A stretch of 22,039 nt of DNA. It comes from a virus. The position numbers and the translations under genes are program-made. The notes under the pieces are model-generated. The model saw only the letters and a list, made by a program, of their open reading frames with translations. It was not told the DNA's origin and made no database searches. Positions 1 to 6,864 of the stretch are shown piece by piece (position 1 is the stretch's first letter; every line of letters begins with the position of its first letter). The stretch spans positions 1 through 22,039 of the IMG/VR virus record IMGVR_UViG_3300032242_000782. One strand, 5' to 3'.

Positions 1-112
1 GGTAACTACTGCTACCGAACTTTCCGCCGCCACCCGTCCAGAATCCATAAGGCAGATTTGTAGTGCCTGGTTGAGGGAATCCAGTAATAACGTGTATCTG
101 CCCGTATGCCAT
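1..112 (-). CDS. N-terminus of an unidentified, probably structural, protein (partial)
   Basis: A minus-strand ATG at 112-110 opens a frame that runs off the left edge of the window; about 37 residues are visible, starting MAYGQIHVITG and then rich in Gly, Pro, Tyr and Ser, including a GGGG stretch. The start lies four bases after the stop of the upstream 223-residue gene, as expected for a cotranscribed gene. The composition resembles small phage virion or fibre proteins, but that is inference and no family is recognised. The MAYG start is shared with the protein at 13941-14318, without clear similarity beyond it. Confidence 0.55.
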   Translation of the reverse strand, partial: MAYGQIHVITGFPQPGTTNLPYGFWTGGGGKFGSSSY

Positions 113-116
113 AGTA

Positions 117-788
117 TTATGGGTTTGGTGGTTCTTTGATACCCAAGAATGCCGCTGCCTTTGATTTAATAGTTTCTAGACTAGGGATCTCTGGGGATAG
201 GATTGAATCTTTAACATCACCGACCCATTTGTCAACTGTTTTATAAACTGCTGTTCCTGCAAACCAAGTGCCGAGATCTGTTAACATATTGCTGACAAAT
301 TGGTTGAATATACCAATTTCTCTAGCGATGATTCCAAATGTTAATCCATCCTTGACTGTTTGTTTTAACTGTTCTTCAATAGGAGGTAATTCTGGCTCAG
401 GCAGGCCTGCTCTTTTCAGTGCGTCTTTGGTTGCCTGCACTTGGAAGTTATTGGTCTGCACCTGATTCGCAATGGCCATAGACTGCAATGCTGTCTGTTG
501 TTGTGTTGCACTGCCTAGTCCGGCAATATCAACGCTTAGTTTACTCATCTGGCTAGATATGGCCTTGCTGTGATCAGCTATACGATTCAATGTATTATTC
601 ATATTGGTAAGCTGTGCATCAATACTGACCAATGTGCCGGGGATAGGAGTTTCCGGTATACCGCCTAGTTTAATTCCAAGGGCTAAAAGATCCGCAGTTA
701 ATGCGGCAGTTTGTAACCCTATAGCTACAGCCGCATCATCTGTGACTGTTGCTGTTCCGGGACCTGTCATCGTTACTACACTTGGCAT
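117..788 (-). CDS. Conserved-looking phage protein with coiled-coil region, function unknown
   Basis: This encodes a 223-residue protein that I do not recognise. Its N-terminus (about 1-45) is rich in Ala, Thr and Val. Residues about 50-130 are polar with many Gln, Asn, Ser and Ala in heptad-like spacing, suggesting a long helix or coiled coil. The C-terminal part (about 135-223) contains hydrophobic helices with Trp, Phe and Ile, so membrane or virion association is possible. The start is supported by a strong ribosome binding site (AGGAG, six bases before ATG). It follows the Sm-like gene by 22 bases and is probably in the same late operon. A structural role is inferred only from context. 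Confidence 0.75.
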   Translation of the reverse strand: MPSVVTMTGPGTATVTDDAAVAIGLQTAALTADLLALGIKLGGIPETPIPGTLVSIDAQLTNMNNTLNRIADHSKAISSQMSKLSVDIAGLGSATQQQTALQSMAIANQVQTNNFQVQATKDALKRAGLPEPELPPIEEQLKQTVKDGLTFGIIAREIGIFNQFVSNMLTDLGTWFAGTAVYKTVDKWVGDVKDSILSPEIPSLETIKSKAAAFLGIKEPPNP

Positions 789-810
789 ATTATTCTCCTA
801 TATGCTTTAT

Positions 811-1098
811 TTAACGAAGTGCAATACCGGTGGTTCCCTGCATATACTGATCTGCGGCATCTTTTTTACTGGGAACCACGACAAAAACGTGTTCTCTCTT
901 AAGAGTAACAGTATCTCGGTCACCTAGGAAAATCCAAGGAATCATTCCTAGTCCACCACCGCTCATTGTTAGAGCCAAGGGTCTATTGATCGTGTAACCG
1001 TTTTGGTCATCTTTTTCTAAACGTGCGATGATTTCATCACCGTTGATCAGTTTAATACTGACTACATCGCCGTCGGCGATTGGTTTGCTAATTAACAT
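811..1098 (-). CDS. Small Sm/Hfq-like fold protein (putative)
   Basis: This encodes a 95-residue protein. Residues 12-27 (VVSIKLINGDEIIARL) look like the Sm1 motif of LSm/Hfq proteins: alternating hydrophobic strands around a G-D/E turn. A second strand pair follows around residues 62-75. The central insert GGGLGMIPW is longer than in typical Hfq. Proteins of this kind are recalled from T4-like phages of aquatic bacteria; whether they bind RNA is not known to me. The ATG has an AAGGA-type ribosome binding site and overlaps the end of the DUF2452-like gene by seven bases, indicating translational coupling. The fold assignment is an inference from pattern. Confidence 0.7.
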   Translation of the reverse strand: MLISKPIADGDVVSIKLINGDEIIARLEKDDQNGYTINRPLALTMSGGGLGMIPWIFLGDRDTVTLKREHVFVVVPSKKDAADQYMQGTTGIALR

Positions 1099-1574
1099 AA
1101 ATTTCCTTTTTCATCAATTTCTAGCCAGGTATGGTCTCCCATATACTTGACCTGTGCCATATATTCGTAGTCTTCCGGAGCACTACTTGACCAATCATTT
1201 GGCCCGTGACTTGTCAGTATAGTATGCTGTTTACGCTTGTCCCATACTAACCAATAGATTTTTCCCATTACCACTTGGAACTGATAAACAGCTCCGTGTA
1301 CCGCATCGGTAACTTCTAATCTACGTTTAATCTGCTGTGCCTGTTTTTCCAACACAGCAACTAATTCCATAATACGATCATATTCTTGCTGGGCATACAT
1401 CCTGGCATGATTGATCATCAGATCCTTCTGTTTAGTAACAGGAACCAACTCAAACTTTACACTGCCTGCTTCTGTAGGATACTCAGAGACATTCCTATTA
1501 AAGAAAGGAATCATCACTCCGGTACCAGTAGAATCGTAACTGGTACGACCCTTGGCAGAATTATTTTCAATCAT
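1092..1574 (-). CDS. DUF2452-like conserved protein
   Basis: This encodes a 160-residue protein. The layout matches what I recall of DUF2452: an N-terminal segment with TEAGSVKFELVPV, a long charged helix (about residues 50-90, DLMINHARMYAQQEYDRIM and onward), then a beta-rich C-terminus with YQFQVVMGKIYWLVW, SHGPNDW and a final MGDHTWLEI. DUF2452 has no known function to my knowledge; it occurs in bacteria and in some T4-like phages. The start overlaps the preceding stop by eight bases, so it is translated as part of the nrd-proximal operon. The family call rests on remembered sequence pattern, not a search. Confidence 0.65.
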   Translation of the reverse strand: MIENNSAKGRTSYDSTGTGVMIPFFNRNVSEYPTEAGSVKFELVPVTKQKDLMINHARMYAQQEYDRIMELVAVLEKQAQQIKRRLEVTDAVHGAVYQFQVVMGKIYWLVWDKRKQHTILTSHGPNDWSSSAPEDYEYMAQVKYMGDHTWLEIDEKGNLC

Positions 1575-2082
1575 CGCCTATGAGCTTTTCTAACAGTTTG
1601 TAGTGATCGTAGGCTTTTTTAAGAGCGGCGTGTTTTTCTAATTTTTTAGGATCTGGGTCTTGTAGTATAGCAAGTCTATCTTCGATACCTTCTAGCAACT
1701 TGCCTAGACTACGACCTTTCCATTTGATATCACCTTCGAACTCTGCATCACCACTAACGTTTAAACTGGGATTTGAGGAAATTGTTACATTCCCCCAATT
1801 GTATCCACTGGCACCGTTTGAACTAAGCATAGAACCTGAAGCAACAGGCGCTGATACATAATTTGATCCAGATATTGCATAGGTCGCCCCGATACTAAAT
1901 CCAGGAAGCCCGTTCCACGTACCAGAAATATCAATCGTACTAGAATCTACTGATACGGTATCAGCACCTACTGTACCGATCTCTTCGGCAATGACTCCTG
2001 TAGTATCTTCATCTTTGAACTTAAACTCAGCAGGCTTTATCTTATCTAGTGCCTCTTTTAATTTGTCAAATTCATTAGCCAT
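1567..2082 (-). CDS. Putative virion structural protein, small beta-rich with helical C-terminus
   Basis: This encodes a 171-residue protein with three parts: a charged N-terminal helix (EFDKLKEALDKIK), a Gly/Ser/Thr-rich beta-prone middle (about 35-115), and a charged C-terminus (about 118-171) with FEGDIKWKGRSLGKLLEGIE and RLAILQDPDPKKLEKH. The pattern F-x-G-D-I-x-x-x-G-x-S-L-x-x-x-L followed by RLAIL is recalled from other aquatic T4-like phage proteins annotated as structural. The ATG overlaps the end of the glutaredoxin gene by eight bases. A virion role is inferred from those remembered similarities and from the fibre-like composition. Confidence 0.65.
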   Translation of the reverse strand: MANEFDKLKEALDKIKPAEFKFKDEDTTGVIAEEIGTVGADTVSVDSSTIDISGTWNGLPGFSIGATYAISGSNYVSAPVASGSMLSSNGASGYNWGNVTISSNPSLNVSGDAEFEGDIKWKGRSLGKLLEGIEDRLAILQDPDPKKLEKHAALKKAYDHYKLLEKLIGDD

Positions 2083-2302
2083 TTAGACGAGCCCGTAGTT
2101 CAGTGAAACCACCGACTAGCTCGCCGTCTAAGAAAATTTGTGGAACGGTACGAGCTGTTGGGACAGCTTCTAATAATTCTTCTTTGGTATATCCATCGCC
2201 GATTTTCTTTTCTTCAAACGCGATACCTTTAGATTTTAATAATGCCTTTGCTTGATCGCAATAGGGGCAGTTATACTTACTCCATACAATGGCTGTTGTC
2301 AT
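2075..2302 (-). CDS. Glutaredoxin (reductant for ribonucleotide reductase)
   Basis: This encodes a 75-residue glutaredoxin. The dithiol active site CPYC is at residues 12-15, the cis-proline TVP motif at 52-54, and the GG-containing glutathione-binding turn at 64-65. Its length is normal for a short phage or bacterial glutaredoxin. It would recycle the C-terminal cysteine pair of NrdA after each turnover, and its place directly behind nrdB (13-base gap) fits this. An AAGGA ribosome binding site precedes the ATG. T4 uses the nrdC-encoded redoxin for the same purpose; I do not assign that symbol because this sequence is the classic CPYC type. Confidence 0.93.
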   Translation of the reverse strand: MTTAIVWSKYNCPYCDQAKALLKSKGIAFEEKKIGDGYTKEELLEAVPTARTVPQIFLDGELVGGFTELRARLNG

Positions 2303-2315
2303 ATTTTTATTTTCC

Positions 2316-3416
2316 TTATAGCTCTGGAAGTTCTTCGTGCGCTACATCATCGCCCATTACGCCGATAACATAGTTTGTGGACTCGTTCTCTTGTAGTGCT
2401 GTTTGCTTCTTATTGATATTAACGTGTTTGTTAAACCAAGGGATAGGACTGTTCCTAGGATGATCTTCTAGATATTTGATTCCGATATCTTTAAGACGTG
2501 TAAATGCAGTAAAATCAACAAAGTCTTTTAGAATCTGTGCGTTCAATCCGATTACCACTCCCTTGCTGAACAAATAATCAGCCCAGGCTTTTTCTTCACG
2601 AATAACTTCCATATACATATTGTATACTTCTTCGCGGCATTCTTCAACTAAATTGGCAAAGTCTGGATCGTCCTTGACGACATTGTTGATGATCCAAGCG
2701 GTCCACTCGGCGTGTAATAATTCATCCTGCAGGATCAAGCTAATGATATTACCATTACCAATATAGATACGATTTTCAACCATTGCTAGTGAGGTGGCAA
2801 ATGAAACCATGAAGCGGAATGCTTCCAATGCATAGCTCGCGTGTAATGCCAGCCAAATCGCTTTCTTGTGATCGTGCGTAGAAATTTCTTCGCCCAGTTC
2901 TTTACGGCAATTAAGGGTATGTAGATCTTCATAGTATTTTCCAATATTAGCAGCCATATTGACGATTTCGGCTGTGTCGTGAATTTTGTTAAATTCTTCC
3001 TTGGGTACCCCATAGACATTACGGATGATATGACTATATGATTTACTATGTATGTTGGTTTCAAAGAACGACCAATTGCTCACCAATGCTTCAAGTTCGG
3101 GGATGCTGATAACAGGGCTGAACACTTGATTAGGAGCACGACCTTGTATACTATCTAACGCTGTTTGTCTTAATAGGTTGCTAGTAAAGATATGTTTAAT
3201 AGCATCATTTGACTCTTTGTGATCCATCTTGTCTTTGGTAAGACTGATTTCTTCAGGCACCCAAAAGAATCCACGAGCAAGTTCTTCAAACTTGGCAATC
3301 TTAGGATATTTGACTTCTTCAAAACGTTGTACTGTTACCGGACCTTCCGGATCTAAGAACATCTTACGCTTTAGATAGTTTGTTTGTTTACTTAAATTGT
3401 ATTGTGCTTTACTCAT
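2316..3416 (-). CDS. nrdB: Class Ia ribonucleotide reductase, beta subunit (R2)
   Basis: This encodes a 366-residue R2 subunit, which houses the diiron-tyrosyl radical needed by NrdA to reduce ribonucleotides. Counterparts of the E. coli residues are visible: D88 in LDSIQGR, E119 and H123, radical Tyr Y127 in SKSYSHIIRN, E198 in ALEAFRF, and E232/H235 in DELLH. One oddity is that E119 and H123 are separated by three residues (ETNIH) where E. coli and T4 have two (ETIH). I chose the ATG at 3416-3414, one base after the aldolase stop and behind an AGGA site; a TTG seven codons upstream is open but would overlap the aldolase gene. The gene is cotranscribed with nrdA, the aldolase and glutaredoxin. 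Confidence 0.96.
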   Translation of the reverse strand: MSKAQYNLSKQTNYLKRKMFLDPEGPVTVQRFEEVKYPKIAKFEELARGFFWVPEEISLTKDKMDHKESNDAIKHIFTSNLLRQTALDSIQGRAPNQVFSPVISIPELEALVSNWSFFETNIHSKSYSHIIRNVYGVPKEEFNKIHDTAEIVNMAANIGKYYEDLHTLNCRKELGEEISTHDHKKAIWLALHASYALEAFRFMVSFATSLAMVENRIYIGNGNIISLILQDELLHAEWTAWIINNVVKDDPDFANLVEECREEVYNMYMEVIREEKAWADYLFSKGVVIGLNAQILKDFVDFTAFTRLKDIGIKYLEDHPRNSPIPWFNKHVNINKKQTALQENESTNYVIGVMGDDVAHEELPEL

Positions 3417-3417
3417 T

Positions 3418-4068
3418 TTAATATTTTCCTGACGCAAGTACTATCTTGCAAATATGTTCTAATCGTTCTATATGTTCGTATGCCCGCCAAGGACTTGTAT
3501 CAATGGCTACTACTCCGTGTCCTTTGATTCCTACGATGTCATAGGCAATGTTGCCTTGGTTGTCTAGTTTAAGTTTTTCAAAACATTGATCAGCAAGTTC
3601 TTGACTAATAGGCGGAACATCTCCTACATTAGGTGCAACCTTAGTATAACGATTTAGTTCAGGGAATGCATCACTGATAGTACTCAAATCAATACCGGCG
3701 TGCATTGCCGCAATGCAGTAAGTAGGATGAACGTGTACTACTACCCGAACTTCGTCTGAGTGTTGACCCATTTCTTTTTGTAGACCAAAGTGTAATGGAA
3801 TCTCTCCGCTAGGTTCTAAGTTAGAACTTATATTGGTATAAAATTCTTCTTCCCACGATTTTGTTAAAAATGGTGGTGCAGGATTCATTTGATTAACTAG
3901 CTTAATTTTCTTAAACTGGTCAGGCTGTAGTGTTTGCTTACGTACACCGCTAGGGGTAATATAAAAATGATCACGGTCGTGGTGACGAATGCTTACATTG
4001 CCATCACGGCTGGTAATCCAATTACGCTTATATGCGTCTACTAATATATCACAGATTGTTTCTAACAT
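3418..4068 (-). CDS. Class II aldolase/adducin family protein
   Basis: This encodes a 216-residue zinc-dependent aldolase-family protein. Motifs follow the L-fuculose-phosphate aldolase / MtnB pattern: SRDGNVSIR near residues 20-28, ITPSGV at 37-42, SGEIPLH with the likely catalytic E89, the zinc ligands H112 and H114 in VHVHP, and a third ligand H184 in KGHGVVA. All expected metal ligands are present, so it is probably active, on an unknown sugar phosphate or related substrate. Its ATG overlaps the nrdA stop (TAATG), and nrdB starts one base after its own stop, so it is firmly embedded in the reductase operon. Members of this family include aldolases, epimerases and dehydratases; the exact reaction cannot be read from the sequence. 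Confidence 0.9.
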   Translation of the reverse strand: MLETICDILVDAYKRNWITSRDGNVSIRHHDRDHFYITPSGVRKQTLQPDQFKKIKLVNQMNPAPPFLTKSWEEEFYTNISSNLEPSGEIPLHFGLQKEMGQHSDEVRVVVHVHPTYCIAAMHAGIDLSTISDAFPELNRYTKVAPNVGDVPPISQELADQCFEKLKLDNQGNIAYDIVGIKGHGVVAIDTSPWRAYEHIERLEHICKIVLASGKY

Positions 4069-6395
4069 TATAGCTTACAGGCCTCGCAGTCGTCATCTAA
4101 TTCTTCATATACTGTAACAGGTTCGGGAATGGTTATTCCTTTGTTTGTTCCTGTAACATTAACCTTTGCACCAACCTTGTTGATTAAACTGTAGTATACA
4201 GTCTTTAGTCCCCACTTGTAGGCCAACATTAGATTTTTAGCAATCAGTGTTCCTGGGACTTTGCCGTTGGCAAAATATGCCGGATTGTAGAAAGTATTAG
4301 TGCTTAGACTTTGATCAATGTAAGCGGCTATCACTGCACTGGTCTTTAAGTATTCTACACAATCTTTTTGGTCCCACATCAATTGATAACGGTTCTTTAA
4401 TCTACGATATTCAGGAACTACTTGGACAAACGAACCCGCCTTTGATTCCTTAACGCTGATCAACTCCATAGGCATCTCAATACCATTTGTGCTGTTTAGA
4501 ACAACACTACTACTTTCTACTGGTGCTACGGCCATCAGGGTAGCATTTCGAATACCGTATTGTTTCATACGTTCTCTCAATGTTTCCCAATCAAGTCCTG
4601 GAGTAAAATCTGTTAGTTCGTTTACTCCTGCGCTTCTGCGCTCCCAGGGGAATACTCCCTGACCGTAATATGTGTACTGACTACGTCTGCATGGGCCTCT
4701 CTCTTGGGCCAGCTCGACACTCATTTCAGTTAGGAAGTAAGCCTGGTGTTCCATCCAGCGTTTGACTTCTGCTAGTGCATCCGGTTCACCGTATTTGTAG
4801 CTACGTCGAGCGTGCCAGTAGGCCAAGTTAGTGATGCCAACACCCAATGGTTCAAAATCTTCATTGGCCAGTTTGCTCTGTATGCTCAAGAAATCTTGAT
4901 ACTGTAGCAGATTGCTTAGACTACGCACCAATACTCGACAGGCTTTACGCATCTGTTGGGGATCTTTAAATGCACCCCAGTTTATACTGCCAAGAGTGCA
5001 AAGAGCAATTCGTCCCTCAGGATCTTCAATTCTCTGGAAAGGTTTCGTGGGTAAAAGTATCTCTTGGCATAGATTTGACTGGTATATCGGGTCAAGCTTC
5101 GTATCAAAAGGACCCTGGTTGATGACGTTGTCAATGTTGACAAGGTAGATGCGGCCAGTATCAGTACGTTCTTTAAGTATACCGTTTTTGAATATTTCAT
5201 CTGCCGATATACTTTTCTTTTTCTTTGTCTTGTCCTGCTCATATTTTAAATATAATGTTTCAAATTCTGCACTATCTCGATAGTAGGCTTCATATAGGTC
5301 AGGAACTTCGTGCGGATCAAACAATGTGATCATTCCACCGTTGCGATAACGGTTCCAAAACATCTTATTGACTACTACACTATAATCCATTTGGCGTACA
5401 CGAGTTTCTTCTGTACCTTGATTGTTTTTCAGTACGATAAGATCTTCGAATTGATAATGCCATACTGGGAATGTCACTGTACAGCTGGCATTGCGGATAC
5501 CACCTTGTGAGCACGAACGTAGATCGGCAAACCATTTCTTTAGGAATGGTATCATACCCGTATGTTTGATCTCTCCATTGCGGATCGGTGCTCCTAAAGG
5601 TCGGATTCGGCCTATTTCTAGACCAATACCTGCTCTCTTTGAAGCATATTTGGCCATCATTTCGCCGGCGGCGAAAATACTGTCCAAAGTATCATCCGAG
5701 CTAATAAGTACGCAACTACTAAATTGTTTCGTAGTTGTACCAAGGCCTGCCAGGACTGGCGTAGCCAACGTGAAATGACCATCACTAGCGCATTCATAAT
5801 AATCCTTTACTAATTTTAAACGAGTCTCTTTTGGCTCGTTGTGGAAAGCGGTAGCCGCAGCCACAGCATAGCGAATTTGCGGAGTTTCGTAGATAGTATT
5901 AGTAGCACGATTTTGCACAAGATATTTTTCTGTTAGCTGTGCAATAGCCGCATATGTGTATTCTTCATCTTTACTATGATCTAAGAATAGATCGATAATA
6001 TTCCACTCATCTTCAGTATACCAATCCAGTAGCTCGGTAGTATACATTCCTAATTCTATGTTCTTTTTAACAATAGAGAAAAGACTAGGTGGATCATATG
6101 TGCCATATACTTCTTTGCGTAGCATACTCACACGTTGACGTCCTGCTACATATTGGTAGTTGACGTTGTTTATTTCTGGGTTTTCGGTTTCGTCGATCAA
6201 GTCGACCATAGCCTTAAGCAATAGCTCATCGATAGTTTCGGTACTCATACCATCGTGAATTTCGATCTGTGCTTTGATTTCGATCATACTTGGGCTTACG
6301 CCATCTATACCCCTACAAGCATTTGCTACTTGTCTTTGAATCTTAGAGATATCGAGAGGAACTCGCTCCCCACTGCGTTTGACCACTGTGATCAT
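4068..6395 (-). CDS. nrdA: Class Ia ribonucleotide reductase, alpha subunit (R1)
   Basis: This encodes a 775-residue catalytic subunit, close to the 761 residues of E. coli NrdA. An N-terminal ATP-cone covers about residues 1-95 (VVKRSGERVPLD at the start), so dATP activity control is probably retained. Active-site elements are visible: C228 and C466 as the redox pair, N441-C443-E445 in NLCQEI as the radical and proton-transfer residues, and Y734-Y735 in the radical pathway. The tail ends CEACKL, with C770/C773 as the shuttle cysteines served by glutaredoxin; their spacing is tighter than the CESGAC of E. coli. The ATG has an AAGGA site nine bases upstream. It is the first gene of the nrdA-aldolase-nrdB-glutaredoxin unit. 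Confidence 0.97.
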   Translation of the reverse strand: MITVVKRSGERVPLDISKIQRQVANACRGIDGVSPSMIEIKAQIEIHDGMSTETIDELLLKAMVDLIDETENPEINNVNYQYVAGRQRVSMLRKEVYGTYDPPSLFSIVKKNIELGMYTTELLDWYTEDEWNIIDLFLDHSKDEEYTYAAIAQLTEKYLVQNRATNTIYETPQIRYAVAAATAFHNEPKETRLKLVKDYYECASDGHFTLATPVLAGLGTTTKQFSSCVLISSDDTLDSIFAAGEMMAKYASKRAGIGLEIGRIRPLGAPIRNGEIKHTGMIPFLKKWFADLRSCSQGGIRNASCTVTFPVWHYQFEDLIVLKNNQGTEETRVRQMDYSVVVNKMFWNRYRNGGMITLFDPHEVPDLYEAYYRDSAEFETLYLKYEQDKTKKKKSISADEIFKNGILKERTDTGRIYLVNIDNVINQGPFDTKLDPIYQSNLCQEILLPTKPFQRIEDPEGRIALCTLGSINWGAFKDPQQMRKACRVLVRSLSNLLQYQDFLSIQSKLANEDFEPLGVGITNLAYWHARRSYKYGEPDALAEVKRWMEHQAYFLTEMSVELAQERGPCRRSQYTYYGQGVFPWERRSAGVNELTDFTPGLDWETLRERMKQYGIRNATLMAVAPVESSSVVLNSTNGIEMPMELISVKESKAGSFVQVVPEYRRLKNRYQLMWDQKDCVEYLKTSAVIAAYIDQSLSTNTFYNPAYFANGKVPGTLIAKNLMLAYKWGLKTVYYSLINKVGAKVNVTGTNKGITIPEPVTVYEELDDDCEACKL

Positions 6396-6429
6396 ATTTG
6401 GAATCCTTAAATTTTACTTAGACAGATAT

Positions 6430-6864
6430 TTACCTGGGACCATTTAGTTCCACAAAGTTTTCAAGGAAAAATGAATCTGGAATATCTTTAACAAAAACTG
6501 GGCCATTATCACTATAGTTAATAGCCATTATTTCATCTATATAAACTATATTATACAGTGCAGATTTTGATTTGTCAACTAATGTTCTAATCTGTACGCT
6601 AGAATTTGCAAATCGTTTGGTCAGCTTTAACGTCCAGGCAATCATAATGGCCTTGGTAAAATCATCGTATCGATTCTCAACAATAATTTCCCAAGGGCTG
6701 GGCCAGCTATTTTGGTGGTATGGGTCTATCTGGTTGTTATAGGGGATGAATGGAGTTTTCTTCCAAAATTCCCAAACATCATCGAAAGGAGTTTCCGATG
6801 TTTCGATGAGACGGCGTTGTTCTGCCCATAGTGATAGGCGGTCATCTACATTTTTATCAAACAT
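6430..6864 (-). CDS. Conserved hypothetical phage protein
   Basis: This encodes a 144-residue protein of unknown function. The most distinctive stretch is DPYHQNSWPSPWEII followed by YDDFTKAIMIAWTLKLTKRF; the W-P-S-P-W and TKAIMI elements are recalled from other T4-like phages of aquatic bacteria. I chose the ATG at 6864-6862 because it overlaps the stop of the tail-spike gene as TAATG, the same junction type seen at nrdA/aldolase. The frame is open upstream to another ATG at 6927, which would add 21 residues and overlap the spike gene by 64 bases. Its constant place behind the spike suggests a tail or spike accessory role, but nothing in the sequence proves it. Confidence 0.8.
   Translation of the reverse strand: MFDKNVDDRLSLWAEQRRLIETSETPFDDVWEFWKKTPFIPYNNQIDPYHQNSWPSPWEIIVENRYDDFTKAIMIAWTLKLTKRFANSSVQIRTLVDKSKSALYNIVYIDEIMAINYSDNGPVFVKDIPDSFFLENFVELNGPR

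Noticed and set aside
604-927. Plus-strand frame of 107 codons opposite the Sm-like and coiled-coil genes
   Set aside because: It spans two minus-strand genes with good ribosome binding sites and crosses their intergenic gap; its product is low-complexity with no domain.
2786-3064. 92-codon minus-strand frame inside nrdB
   Set aside because: It lies in another register within a complete, conserved enzyme gene and encodes nothing recognisable.
3414-3437. Upstream TTG start of nrdB adding seven residues
   Set aside because: It would overlap the aldolase gene by 20 bases and leaves the better placed ATG with an AGGA site unused.
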